Part shown: positions 33,228-42,319 of the stretch, in pieces
Numbering within the stretch: the stretch's first letter is position 1
Layout of the letters: each line of letters opens with the position of its first letter
Assembly (NCBI GenBank): GCA_947488325.1
Contig: CANKYZ010000008.1
Span: 1 to 64,000 of the forward strand
Direction of reading: 5' to 3'
Length of the DNA: 64,000 nucleotides
DNA from: an uncultured Erythrobacter sp.
Lineage (GTDB): Bacteria; Pseudomonadota; Alphaproteobacteria; Sphingomonadales; Sphingomonadaceae
The notes under the pieces: model-generated
What the model was told of the DNA's origin: nothing
Database searches by the model: none
What the model saw: only the letters and a program-made list of their open reading frames with translations
Made by a program: the position numbers and the translations under genes

Positions 33228-34568
33228 ATGGCGATGTCCCGCCTTTCCCTGCCTCTGGTCCCTACGGCGAGAGCTGCGTGGATGATCGCAGGCTTTGCGC
33301 CAATTGCGCTTGTGATTGCGGCTGCCTCCCCGCAATTGTGGGTCATTGCACCGGTCGCAGCAGCAGCCCTAGTGGCGCTGATTGTCCTTGATGGTTTGAT
33401 GGCCGGATCATGTGAGGATTGGCAAGTCGCTGTCCCTGCAGACACTGAACTTGGCCAACCTGCTGCGCTCGATGTTCACGCGCGCTTTGCCCGTAGAATT
33501 GTGAGCGAACCAGAAGTCGCACTCGAATTTGATCCACGTTTGGCACCCGCGGGACGCAAGACGATACGCCTTGCCCCCGACCCAGACACGCGCGCGCATA
33601 GCGGGACGGCAGAAGTCCATCCAGAACGCCGGGGCACCGCCGAAATCACAAGAGCATGGCTGCGTTGGAGTGGTCCATTAGGCCTTGGCGCGCGGCAGAC
33701 GAAAAAGACTCTGACCGAAGAAGTGCGGATATGGCCCGACCTCTCACCGGTCCGCTCGAAAGAACTACAGACCTTTATGCGCAATGCGCAAACCGGCCTG
33801 ATAGCTCGCCGAATTCGCGGAGAAGGCACGCAATTCGAAGCGCTGTCCGAGTACGAAGCGGGCATGGACCGCCGCCGGATCGACTGGAAAGCAAGCGCGC
33901 GCCACAACCACCTTTATGCTCGAGAGAACGAAAGCGAACGCAACAATCAGATCGTGTTCGCCTTTGATTGCGGGCAGGTAATGTGCGAGCCGGTTGATGG
34001 CATGCCGCGCATCGATAGGGCGGTTACGGCTGCGCTCACCTGTTCGTATGTCGCACTAAAAGGAGGCGACAAGGTTGCGCTATTTGGATTCGCACAGCGA
34101 CCGAAAGTGATGACACCTTTCGTCAGTGATTCCAGAGCATTTCACCAATTGCAAAGCGCGGCAGCCGCGCTTGATTACGAGAATGCCGAACCCAATTTTA
34201 CGCTAGCGCTTGCCACCTTGACGGCAAAACTCCAGCGCCGTTCATTAATCATCCTGTTTTCAGATTTCACTGACCCCACGGCCGCTGAGATGATGGTTGA
34301 GAGTATTGGGCGACTGGTCGACAAACATCTCGTCTTGTTCGTCACGATCTCAGATCGCGAGCTAGAGGCCTTCGTCAATCAAGAACCCAGTGACGTCGCC
34401 ACACTCGCTCGAAGTGTCACTGCCGACACGCTGGAACGTCAACGCAGCGTCGTACTCCAGAGACTTCGCCGGATGGGCGTGGACGTGGTGGAAGCCCCGT
34501 ATGAACATATCGGCTATGAACTGATCGACCGCTACTTTGCGATCAAGAACAGTGAGGCGATCGGATGA
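33228..34568 (+). CDS. DUF58 (VWA-like) protein
   Basis: 446 residues: two N-terminal membrane helices (about residues 15-55), then DUF58 with EYEAGMDRRRIDWKASARHN, NNQIVFAFDCGQVM (VWA-like metal site region) and a C-terminal Rossmann-like half (LIILFSDFTDPTA). Usual partner of MoxR. Overlaps the SpoIIM-type gene by 4 bases. Confidence 0.88.
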   Translation: MAMSRLSLPLVPTARAAWMIAGFAPIALVIAAASPQLWVIAPVAAAALVALIVLDGLMAGSCEDWQVAVPADTELGQPAALDVHARFARRIVSEPEVALEFDPRLAPAGRKTIRLAPDPDTRAHSGTAEVHPERRGTAEITRAWLRWSGPLGLGARQTKKTLTEEVRIWPDLSPVRSKELQTFMRNAQTGLIARRIRGEGTQFEALSEYEAGMDRRRIDWKASARHNHLYARENESERNNQIVFAFDCGQVMCEPVDGMPRIDRAVTAALTCSYVALKGGDKVALFGFAQRPKVMTPFVSDSRAFHQLQSAAAALDYENAEPNFTLALATLTAKLQRRSLIILFSDFTDPTAAEMMVESIGRLVDKHLVLFVTISDRELEAFVNQEPSDVATLARSVTADTLERQRSVVLQRLRRMGVDVVEAPYEHIGYELIDRYFAIKNSEAIG

Positions 34569-35644
34569 AAACGCCATCATTGGGATCATGGTTCGGGCGC
34601 ACAGAAATATCCGCACCGACGGATATCGAGAGCGCCGCTTTGCGGTCTGATCGCTTTCGTTTGGAGCGCGAAGGCGACTGGCGGCGGCTTGAGGGAGTTG
34701 TTATCAGCATGGAGAAAGGCGGCCTGCGCCGGATCGATGACGAAGATCTACTTGCACTGCCCACCTTGTATCGCACGGCAGCCTCCAGCCTTTCCGTGGC
34801 ACGAGAAACCAGCCTCGACGCATCGACGCTGAGTTATCTAGAAAGCCTCGTCCAGCGCGCTTGGTTCCAAGTTTATGGTCCACGCAAAGGCTTCTTTAGC
34901 TGGTTTCGGGAGTTCATTTTTGGCGGGTGGAGCCGCGCGGTGCGCGAGATTTGGCTCGATGTCTGTATCGCATTATTTGTGATGGTCGCAGGCGCTGTGG
35001 TTGGCTGGCTGTTAGTGGCGCAAAGCACCGACTGGTTCTACCGACTTGTGCCAGTCGGATTGGCCGATACCCGCGTACCTGGAGCCAGTCGAGAAGAGCT
35101 GCTCGCAACTTTGGATGTCGAACAGAATACCGGTGGGCTTTCTACGTTTGCCGCCTACCTGTTCAGCAATAATGCAGGGGTGTGCATTCTCGCCTTTGCA
35201 CTTGGCTTTGCCTTTGGTGTCCCTTCTTTGATGCTGTTGGTTCACAATATGGCGATGCTGGGCGGGATGCTTTGGTTGTTTGCTGAGGTTGGCCTTTTGA
35301 CAGAATTCGCTGCGTGGTTGAGCGTTCATGGCACAACAGAACTTTTTGGCATCTTGCTCGCTGGCGCGGCCGGATTGCATATCGGAAGATCAATGGCGTT
35401 TCCCGGTGAAAACACGGTACTAGAGGCCGCGTCGATTAGCGGCAGGCGCAGCGCCGTCGTCATGATTGGTGTGGTCATCATGATGATTGTTGCGGCTTTG
35501 CTGGAGGCATTTCCGCGTCAATTGGTCGCAGGCTCGCAAAGCAGGTTCCTGATTGGTGGAATGTTCCTCACCTTCTGGCTCGCTTATTTCTTCCTCTATT
35601 TCCCGCGCCGACTGGACTCCGAAATCGCGGAGAGTGAGGAATGA
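34565..35644 (+). CDS. Stage II sporulation protein M-like membrane protein
   Basis: 359 residues. N-terminal soluble part (about residues 1-120), then about five to six transmembrane helices, including FSNNAGVCILAFALGFAFGVPSLMLL and LSVHGTTELFGILLAGAAGLHIG, which match SpoIIM/YtrH-like proteins (PF01944). No sporulation is implied in this alphaproteobacterium; the family often neighbours MoxR/DUF58/RDD genes. Overlaps both neighbours by 4 bases. Confidence 0.85.
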   Translation: MKTPSLGSWFGRTEISAPTDIESAALRSDRFRLEREGDWRRLEGVVISMEKGGLRRIDDEDLLALPTLYRTAASSLSVARETSLDASTLSYLESLVQRAWFQVYGPRKGFFSWFREFIFGGWSRAVREIWLDVCIALFVMVAGAVVGWLLVAQSTDWFYRLVPVGLADTRVPGASREELLATLDVEQNTGGLSTFAAYLFSNNAGVCILAFALGFAFGVPSLMLLVHNMAMLGGMLWLFAEVGLLTEFAAWLSVHGTTELFGILLAGAAGLHIGRSMAFPGENTVLEAASISGRRSAVVMIGVVIMMIVAALLEAFPRQLVAGSQSRFLIGGMFLTFWLAYFFLYFPRRLDSEIAESEE

Positions 35645-36573
35645 GCAGCGCGACTGCGATCAACAAGATGGACAAGCGTAAACGGACGCTCGTCACGCCA
35701 GAGGGCATCGCTATCCTGATCACAATCGCTTCGCGCGGGTCGCGGATTGGCGCGTTACTGTTGGATTTCGTAATCCTGATCGTAACGATAATCTTGTTCC
35801 AGATGTTGATCTCCTTGGTCGCTGACGGCTTATTTGATGAGGGATTCGAAATCGATGGCGACAACGTTTCTGGTGCGACAGAATTCCTTGCCATCATGCA
35901 GATCATAATGATGTTCATATTCTGGTACGGCTATTTTCTGGTTCAAGAACTTGGCCCGCGCGGCGCGACATTGGGCAAACGTGCATTGGGCATTCGGGTC
36001 GCTGCTCGCGCAGGGGGACGGCTCGCACCTGAGGCGATAATCGCACGCAACCTGTTGCGGGATATTGAGCTATTTTACCCGATGATTTTCTTGTTCGTTA
36101 CTTTAATCGCCAACATAATTGGAGAATCTGCAGGCGGCATGATCTGGGCAGCTCTCATTTGGTTCTTCGTATTTGCGCTGTTCCCATTCTTTAACAAAGA
36201 CGTGATGCGAGCGGGTGACGTGATTGCGGGCACTTGGGTAGTGGAGGCTCCTCGGACCAAGCTCGCCGATGCACTTTCTACGCAGGGAGCCGCAGTTCAG
36301 GGTTCCAGCGAAGTGACCGGTGCTCGTTACCAATTCGGCGATAAAGAGCTTGCGGTTTATGGTGAGCATGAATTGCAAACCTTGGAACGGATGCTCCGCG
36401 AAGCTCAAACTGATGCGCTGTCCGCAGTGCACGCCACAATTTGCCGAAAAATTGGCTGGGATCCGGGTGCGGGCGACGAGCGTGCATTTCTTGAAGCTTT
36501 CTATGCGCAGTTACGTGCTAAGCTCGAAGACGACATGCGGTTCGGCAAGCGCAAGGCAGATAAATTCTCATGA
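35641..36573 (+). CDS. RDD family membrane protein
   Basis: 310 residues. The RDD domain covers about residues 32-205 with ASRGSRIGALLLDFVILIV (the R..D motif), PRGATLGKRALGIRV and further helices; the C-terminal about 100 residues are soluble. The function is unknown; some RDD proteins act as Na+/H+ antiporters. It overlaps the beta-lactamase gene by 4 bases. Confidence 0.85.
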   Translation: MSSATAINKMDKRKRTLVTPEGIAILITIASRGSRIGALLLDFVILIVTIILFQMLISLVADGLFDEGFEIDGDNVSGATEFLAIMQIIMMFIFWYGYFLVQELGPRGATLGKRALGIRVAARAGGRLAPEAIIARNLLRDIELFYPMIFLFVTLIANIIGESAGGMIWAALIWFFVFALFPFFNKDVMRAGDVIAGTWVVEAPRTKLADALSTQGAAVQGSSEVTGARYQFGDKELAVYGEHELQTLERMLREAQTDALSAVHATICRKIGWDPGAGDERAFLEAFYAQLRAKLEDDMRFGKRKADKFS

Positions 36574-37496
36574 GCTTTGATCGGCGATCTTTCATTGGCG
36601 GAACACTCGCATCAGGATTTACGCTGGGAGCGATTGGCTGTGTTCCCCTTGACGAAAGCCCAACTGGTCGCCTCGCTGCAACTTTGCGGATAATCGAGGC
36701 GCAAGCGAACGGAACACTGGGTGCTGAATTCTATCACACACAAACGGGTCAATCGATCAGTCTTAACCGCGACAAACGGTTCGGCCATTGCTCTTCGTTC
36801 AAACTGTCCCTCGCGGCCATGGTATTGGCGCGCAATGCCAGCGGAAAAGACGATGCCAATCGCAAGGTTATGTGGAGTGAAGATGATCTGATGTTTGTTT
36901 CACCCTTCACCACACGGCAACTGGGTGAAGGTGCAACACTGCGCGAACTGGCAGAAGCTACACAGAAATATTCGGACAATGCCGCTGCCAACATTCTGCT
37001 GCGCGAAATTGGCGGACCTCCAGCGGTGACAGCCTTTTGGCGCTCAATTGGTGACAATGTGAGCAGGCTCGACAGAATCGAACCAGCGCTCAACAATGTA
37101 CCGGAAGCGGAAATCCGCGACACGACCACCGCATCTGCAATGGCGCGCACTGTTGCAACACTGGCTTTCGGTAACGTTCTGGCAGAGGCAGACCAAACGA
37201 CATTGCGGCAATGGATGGTCGATACGCAAACGGGCTCGCGAAGAGTACGTGCTGGACTTCCACAAAATTGGCGTGCCGGCGACAAGACTGGCACCTCGAT
37301 CTGGCCCGGTATGGGCAGCCTTTATGTCGATATTGGCTTTGTAGAATCCGCACGGCACGGTCCTTTTACGTTCGCGACATATTTCCGCACGGCGGGTGTC
37401 ACAGATGGGATCGATCCAGCTGCCGAGGCCACATTGGCGCAAGTGGGTGAAGTTTTGGCCAGTTTTGCGCAAAGACGGGATGTATTCTCAATTTAG
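36570..37496 (+). CDS. Class A beta-lactamase-like serine hydrolase
   Basis: 308 residues with a twin-arginine-like signal (FDRRSFIGGTLAS) and a Cys at the end of the hydrophobic core (IGC), compatible with a lipoprotein. Class A motifs are in order: SSFK (active-site Ser and Lys), YSDNAAAN (SDN motif), EPALNNVPEAEIRDTTT (Glu of the omega loop), and GDKTGT (KTG motif). All catalytic residues are present, so hydrolysis of beta-lactams or another acyl-enzyme role is plausible. Last gene of the MoxR-DUF58-SpoIIM-RDD operon, which is unusual company for a resistance gene. Confidence 0.88.
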   Translation: MSFDRRSFIGGTLASGFTLGAIGCVPLDESPTGRLAATLRIIEAQANGTLGAEFYHTQTGQSISLNRDKRFGHCSSFKLSLAAMVLARNASGKDDANRKVMWSEDDLMFVSPFTTRQLGEGATLRELAEATQKYSDNAAANILLREIGGPPAVTAFWRSIGDNVSRLDRIEPALNNVPEAEIRDTTTASAMARTVATLAFGNVLAEADQTTLRQWMVDTQTGSRRVRAGLPQNWRAGDKTGTSIWPGMGSLYVDIGFVESARHGPFTFATYFRTAGVTDGIDPAAEATLAQVGEVLASFAQRRDVFSI

Positions 37497-37525
37497 TGGC
37501 GATCTGCTAATGATCTACTTGGGAG

Positions 37526-38418
37526 ATGGGTGTGAACGCGCCATCGGACATGTTGCCCGCTGATCTGTCCCAACTATCCAAAGAGCAATTACGGCGCCTG
37601 GAAATCAAGATCGCGCGCAAGCATTCGGGCATGTTTGCGTGGATCACTGTTATGTGGGCTTTCGGAAACCTTGCAGTGTGGTTGTCGCTGTGGCCGCTGG
37701 TTCTATTAGGTTGGCTGCCTTTATGGGCGGCGTTTCCGATCGCGACAATCAACATGATGTGGTCTATCTGCCCACCCATGAGACGCAGCATGACATCATC
37801 GCACGGCCCGGCACCAAGCTGCGCTGGCTGAATGAGCTTGTTGGGCATGCGACGAGCTGGATGACCATAATCCCATTCGATGTGCTCCGAGTGACGCATC
37901 TCGATCATCACCGGCACACCAATGATCCAGAAAAGGATGTCGATATAGAAACTGCCGCACCCGGTCCGTGGAGTGCGATATGGAATGCAATTCAGGGGCG
38001 TCAGCCTAGGGCAAAACGCAATCAGGACTATTCGGCAGCGCACATCCGCAATGGTCGCCCTCGACTGATTCTTCTTTCATTGGTCTATAGGCTCAGTTTT
38101 ATTGCAATCCTCGGCGTATTGGCGTGGAATGGTTACGCGTTGGAAGCGTTGCTTCTCTGGTGGCTCCCGCACCAGATCGCGATGACCTATCTCATTTTCT
38201 TCTTATCATGGGCTCCGCACCATCCGGGGAACGAGCAAACTCGTTATCGCAACACGCGCAGCTGGAAATCAGCACTTGGCAATATCGGATCGATGGGAAT
38301 GCAATTCCACATCGTGCACCACCTGCATCCCTATATCCCATTAGACCGGACACCCGCCGCCTATCGCGAAATTCGGCCTATCCTAGAAGCACGCGGGTGC
38401 CGATTGCGTGATGTTTAG
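37526..38418 (+). pseudogene. Membrane hydroxylase/desaturase (beta-carotene hydroxylase-like), frameshifted
   Basis: The N-terminal reading frame (from 37526, or GTG at 37532 with GGGAG six bases upstream) encodes two membrane segments and then loses the family pattern at ATINMMW. The frame one base back continues as YLPTHETQHDIIARPGTKLR with the histidine boxes HETQH, HLDHHRH and HIVHHLH of the desaturase superfamily. One base appears missing after 37764, just before the TAT. The rest is intact to the stop. Either a young pseudogene or a sequencing error. Without the frameshift it would be about 297 residues, likely hydroxylating or desaturating a carotenoid or lipid. Confidence 0.75.
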
Positions 38419-38438
38419 GGCGATTCACCTAGGCCAAC

Positions 38439-39497
38439 TCATTCATCCGCAAAGATGGCCACTTCATTGATGCCTTCACTGGTTGCGCGCCCGCGATACA
38501 TACCGCTGGTATTGAAGCTGAAAATGGCATGTCCTTCAGGTGTGACGAGGATAACACCGCCGTCTCCGCCAAGTTCGGCAACATCTGCCATAACCGCGTC
38601 CGCCGCCAATTGTATCATGGCGTCTCGCTCTTCGGTGCTGACAGGCAGTGCTGCTTCCATACTCAAATAGTTCGTGGCCCTCAGAAAGCGCAGGCGACTG
38701 CAAATTTCATGTGCGACGCCCACGCGGATGAAGAATTCACCCCAACCCGTAGCTGAGACCGCGCACGAACGATTGTCGGCATAGGTGCCGGCGCCAATCA
38801 CCGGGGCATCGCCGATCCGCCCCCAACGCTTACCCGTCATGCCGCCAGTTGATGTGCCAGCTGCTAGGTTGCCGTCCTTGTCGAGCGCCACAGCACCAAC
38901 AGTCCCAAACTTGTGATCTACGTCCAAAGCGGACAATTCCCGCTCGCGCATCCGCTCCAGAGACTGGCGGCGCGCTTCGGTTGCGAACCATTCTGGCGGA
39001 GCGATCTCAATGTCCTGCTCGGCCGCAAACTGCTCTGCGCCTTCGCCCATCAGGAAGACATGCGGGCTATCTGTGCGAACACGGTCTGCAAGCAGGATAG
39101 GGTTTCGGATCGTGGTCACCCCCGTCACCGCGCCTGCGCTGCGATCGCGTCCATCCATGATCGACGCATCAAGTTCATTGCGCCCTTCCCATGTAAAGAC
39201 CGCACCGCGCCCGGCATTGAACAAAGGATCATCCTCCATTGGGATGATTGCAGCTTGAACCGCATCCATCGCGGTTCCACCTTCGGCCAGAATTGCCGAA
39301 CCCGCATCAAGAGCGTTTTGCAAAGCGGTTTCGTATGCAGCTCTCCGTTCCGGCGTCATATTGGCCGGGTCCAATGTTCCTGCCCCGCCATGAATGGCAA
39401 TCGACCAACGCGGTTCAACTTCCGCCTCCGCATAAATGATCGATGGGACGGCCGAGAGTAAGCTAACGATGAGCCCTGAGAGAATTGCGTTCTTCAT
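38439..39497 (-). CDS. Isoaspartyl peptidase/L-asparaginase (Ntn hydrolase)
   Basis: 352 residues from MKNAILSGL, with a signal peptide (residues 1-23). The autocleavage site lies in HKFGTVGAVALD, where Thr becomes the N-terminal nucleophile of the beta subunit; GNLAAGTSTGGMTGKRWGRIGD and DNRSCAVSATGWGE are family motifs. N-terminal WSIAIHGGAGTL is also typical. Removes isoaspartyl dipeptides or asparagine. Secreted location is suggested by the signal. Confidence 0.9.
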   Translation of the reverse strand: MKNAILSGLIVSLLSAVPSIIYAEAEVEPRWSIAIHGGAGTLDPANMTPERRAAYETALQNALDAGSAILAEGGTAMDAVQAAIIPMEDDPLFNAGRGAVFTWEGRNELDASIMDGRDRSAGAVTGVTTIRNPILLADRVRTDSPHVFLMGEGAEQFAAEQDIEIAPPEWFATEARRQSLERMRERELSALDVDHKFGTVGAVALDKDGNLAAGTSTGGMTGKRWGRIGDAPVIGAGTYADNRSCAVSATGWGEFFIRVGVAHEICSRLRFLRATNYLSMEAALPVSTEERDAMIQLAADAVMADVAELGGDGGVILVTPEGHAIFSFNTSGMYRGRATSEGINEVAIFADE

Positions 39498-39576
39498 GGG
39501 TTGCATGTTTACAGCATGTGCGCCCATCACACCATTGCACAATTGCACAATTGAGAGCGATCAGGAGGCTACGAAG

Positions 39577-40527
39577 ATGAGCAAATTCGGCAAGGAAACA
39601 ACCGCCAGTGAAGTACTTGAAGGCAAAGATTTGAGCGATGCGACTGTGTTTATCACCGGCGGCAATTCAGGACTTGGATTGGAAACTGGGCGAGCGATGG
39701 CGGCAAAGGGTGCTCATGTCATTCTTGCTGGCCGAAATCAGGCGAAGCTGGATGATGCGGTGGCCTCAATCCGCACTGAGACGGGCAGCGATAGCATCGA
39801 GACCATAATCTGTGACCTGGGGTCAATCGAAAGCGTTCGCGCCTGCGGCAATGAGGCGAATGGACGGCTCGAAAAAATAGACCTGCTGATCAACAATGCC
39901 GGGATCATGGCAACGCCGTTAGGCACGACGAAGGATGGTTTTGAAAGTCAGTTTGGTACCAACCATCTCGGTCATTTCGTGCTGACAAGCCAGCTGATGC
40001 CGTTGATCGAAAAGGGCAGGAACAAGAGGATCGTCAACCTATCAAGTCGGGGGCACCACATTGCTCCAACGAATGTCGAAGATCCCAATTTTGACAACCA
40101 AACATACGATCCCTTCGTCAGTTACGGAAAATCAAAAACTGCAAACGTCCTGTTCTCCGTTGGACTGGAACAGCGCTTTGGCGGTAAAGGCATCCATACC
40201 TATGCGGTGCATCCCGGCGGCATCCAAACAAATTTGGGCCGTCATATGTCCGAGGAAATGAGTGCCGCTCTGATGAAGAGTATCGAAGAGCGCGACGACG
40301 GCTTTTCTTGGAAGTCGATCCCGCAAGGTGCCGCAACACAATGCTGGGCTGCCACGGCCGACGAGCTTGAAGGCAAAGGAGGTGTTTATTGCGAGGATTG
40401 CCATGTCGCCGAAATAGACGATCAATCCTATACGAAAGGCGTACGCAGTTATGCGCTCGATAAAGGCAACGCCGACGCTTTGTGGGCTTTGTCTGAACGG
40501 ATGACGGGTGAGACTTTCTCAGCCTGA
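39577..40527 (+). CDS. Short-chain dehydrogenase/reductase
   Basis: 316 residues from ATG at 39577 with AGGAGG ahead of it. Rossmann motif VFITGGNSGLGLETGRAM, NNAG at about residue 107, catalytic Ser in IVNLSSRGHHI, and YGKSKTANVLFS (YxxxK). It resembles the retinol dehydrogenase/protochlorophyllide reductase-like SDRs. Substrate unknown. Its 3' end overlaps the esterase gene by 9 bases, tail to tail. Confidence 0.9.
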   Translation: MSKFGKETTASEVLEGKDLSDATVFITGGNSGLGLETGRAMAAKGAHVILAGRNQAKLDDAVASIRTETGSDSIETIICDLGSIESVRACGNEANGRLEKIDLLINNAGIMATPLGTTKDGFESQFGTNHLGHFVLTSQLMPLIEKGRNKRIVNLSSRGHHIAPTNVEDPNFDNQTYDPFVSYGKSKTANVLFSVGLEQRFGGKGIHTYAVHPGGIQTNLGRHMSEEMSAALMKSIEERDDGFSWKSIPQGAATQCWAATADELEGKGGVYCEDCHVAEIDDQSYTKGVRSYALDKGNADALWALSERMTGETFSA

Positions 40528-41472
40528 CCGTGTGCACTCGGCCAGGAATTGACGCAGCAATTCCAAAGTGTCTTTGGACTCGCGAGTGGGGACCACTGCC
40601 ATGAAGACGTGCGGCGCGGCCTCATATTCATAGAGTTTCGCATCCAGACCGGCAGCGCGCAATTTCCCAACAAAGGTGCGCGAATCGACAATGAAAAGGT
40701 CGTGCCGCCCCGTCCAAATGCGCGTGGGCGGCAGTCCAGCGAGCTCGTCCGTGGATGTGTAAATAGGGCTGCACGTGGCGCTGGCTGGATCTCGATCATC
40801 GGCCCAAATTGTCCCAATTGCGCGAACGGCGCCGACCTTGAGCATAAAGTCATTTGGCTCAACAATACGCATCGCCTTATCCGCCATGGTAACATCCAAC
40901 CATGGCGCGAACAGCGCCAATTTGCCCGGTTGTGGGCCTTCAGCCTCTGCCAATCTCAATGCCAGACTGAGCGCCATATGAGCGCCCGCACTATCGCCGT
41001 TTAGGACGATCTTTGCTGGGTCATGCTCACTCGCCAACTTGGCGAATGCCGCATCGGCCAGCTTATCTTGCACAGTGTATTTGGCCTCTGGCACAACATC
41101 GTAGAGCGGCAGTGAGACACTGATATTGCATTTCTCAACCATCGCAGCAGCCAGCGGCCAATGCTCTTTGAACATCGGCAGCACGAAACCGCCGCCGTGA
41201 AAATACAGCATGTGCCATTCCGCAGAGCCAGATTTTGGATGGAGAGTTACGACCTGCTGGTCTGCTGCCTCCCAACGCTCGACACGAAATCTCTGCTCAA
41301 ACGCCTCAGGCATTGGCGCATCGCGCGGGAGGGTGCGCCGCGCCAGATAAGCTGGAACTTCGACGGCATCCGTCGGAAATACTGACCTACGCTTACTCAT
41401 CAACCATTTAACCGTGCGCAGCATCAGACTCGGCTTTGAACTGCGCAATTCAATCGACGTCTCGGTCAGCAT
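40519..41472 (-). CDS. Alpha/beta hydrolase, hormone-sensitive lipase type
   Basis: 317 residues from MLTETSIELR, with GGGAGAG upstream. HSL-family motifs: YFHGGGFV (oxyanion HGGG), NGDSAGAHMA (nucleophile Ser), GRHDLFIVDSRTF (Asp), and EAAPHVFMAV (His). An esterase or lipase on short acyl esters is expected. Converges with the SDR gene. Confidence 0.9.
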   Translation of the reverse strand: MLTETSIELRSSKPSLMLRTVKWLMSKRRSVFPTDAVEVPAYLARRTLPRDAPMPEAFEQRFRVERWEAADQQVVTLHPKSGSAEWHMLYFHGGGFVLPMFKEHWPLAAAMVEKCNISVSLPLYDVVPEAKYTVQDKLADAAFAKLASEHDPAKIVLNGDSAGAHMALSLALRLAEAEGPQPGKLALFAPWLDVTMADKAMRIVEPNDFMLKVGAVRAIGTIWADDRDPASATCSPIYTSTDELAGLPPTRIWTGRHDLFIVDSRTFVGKLRAAGLDAKLYEYEAAPHVFMAVVPTRESKDTLELLRQFLAECTRSG

Positions 41473-41515
41473 AAAATCTCTCCCTGCAAAGAGACTGGAC
41501 GAGAGAGCGTTCAAG

Positions 41516-42319
41516 TCAAGGATTGAGGCCCGTTATCATGCCTTCTTGCAGCCAGCGCCCCAGCATTGCCCCCGAACGCATTGCAGCGTTCTGTATGGTT
41601 TCTGGCGAAGGATCCGGATTATCGCCCAACAGCAGTTCAATCAGTTCGCCATAGGTCGCGCCTTTTTGCATCGCGGTGAAGGCATCCGCGTGGTCGGCTT
41701 CGACGAGAATGAAGGTCGGTCTTTCCCCTTCGCGCCACACCAAACACGTTTGCGGCTCAGTGAGCCGGGGATCGCAGCGCTCACGAGCTTGCTCGCCCAG
41801 TGTCTTCCACAAGAGAGTAAGATTGTAGCTTACCACACGTGACGAAGCGCGAGGCTGCATCGCCAATCGCAATTCGCCCCAGTCCTCATCGCCAAACTCT
41901 GCCGTTGCGGCACCAAACGCCGCTGGGTCCATCGGGGTGCCATTGGGCGCGGTCGCCACCGCGAGCATCGCCCATTCCAGCCAAGCCAACTCAGCGACCT
42001 CTGGGTTTTCAGCAAAGTGGTGCGCGCAGGTTTGGTCGAATCCCTCGCCAGCGTCATCAAGCGTCCAGCCCGCCGGCGGATGCTTGATGACATGATTAAT
42101 GCAGGCCTGTCGAAATGCCTGCTCCCCAGCATAGCGCGCCGTTCGTTCATAGGTTTCCGCAAGCGCACCCATCACAGCTGATCGGTAGTTCCCGCGATAA
42201 ACCGCCAATCCAGCGGTCTGGCGGTTGCTCCAACCTTCCGGCAAAGGCGCACTTTCATCCAAAATTGCGCGCAAGAATGTCGCCTGTCGCTGGGCCAATG
42301 GCGTCACTTCATTCGTCAT
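41516..42319 (-). CDS. bufC: Putative DNA-binding-domain protein of the bufferin locus (DUF2063/BufC)
   Basis: 267 residues with the N-terminal DUF2063 domain: LAVYRGNYRSAVMGALAETYERTARYAG. It overlaps the MNIO gene by 4 bases. In bufferin and related peptide pathways this protein partners the MNIO enzyme and is thought to help bind the precursor leader. The C-terminal half is shorter on motifs. The role of substrate delivery is by family inference. Confidence 0.85.
   Translation of the reverse strand: MTNEVTPLAQRQATFLRAILDESAPLPEGWSNRQTAGLAVYRGNYRSAVMGALAETYERTARYAGEQAFRQACINHVIKHPPAGWTLDDAGEGFDQTCAHHFAENPEVAELAWLEWAMLAVATAPNGTPMDPAAFGAATAEFGDEDWGELRLAMQPRASSRVVSYNLTLLWKTLGEQARERCDPRLTEPQTCLVWREGERPTFILVEADHADAFTAMQKGATYGELIELLLGDNPDPSPETIQNAAMRSGAMLGRWLQEGMITGLNP

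Noticed and set aside
34565..35644. SpoIIM-like protein as a sporulation gene
   Set aside because: The family occurs in many non-sporulating bacteria next to MoxR/DUF58; nothing else here indicates sporulation.
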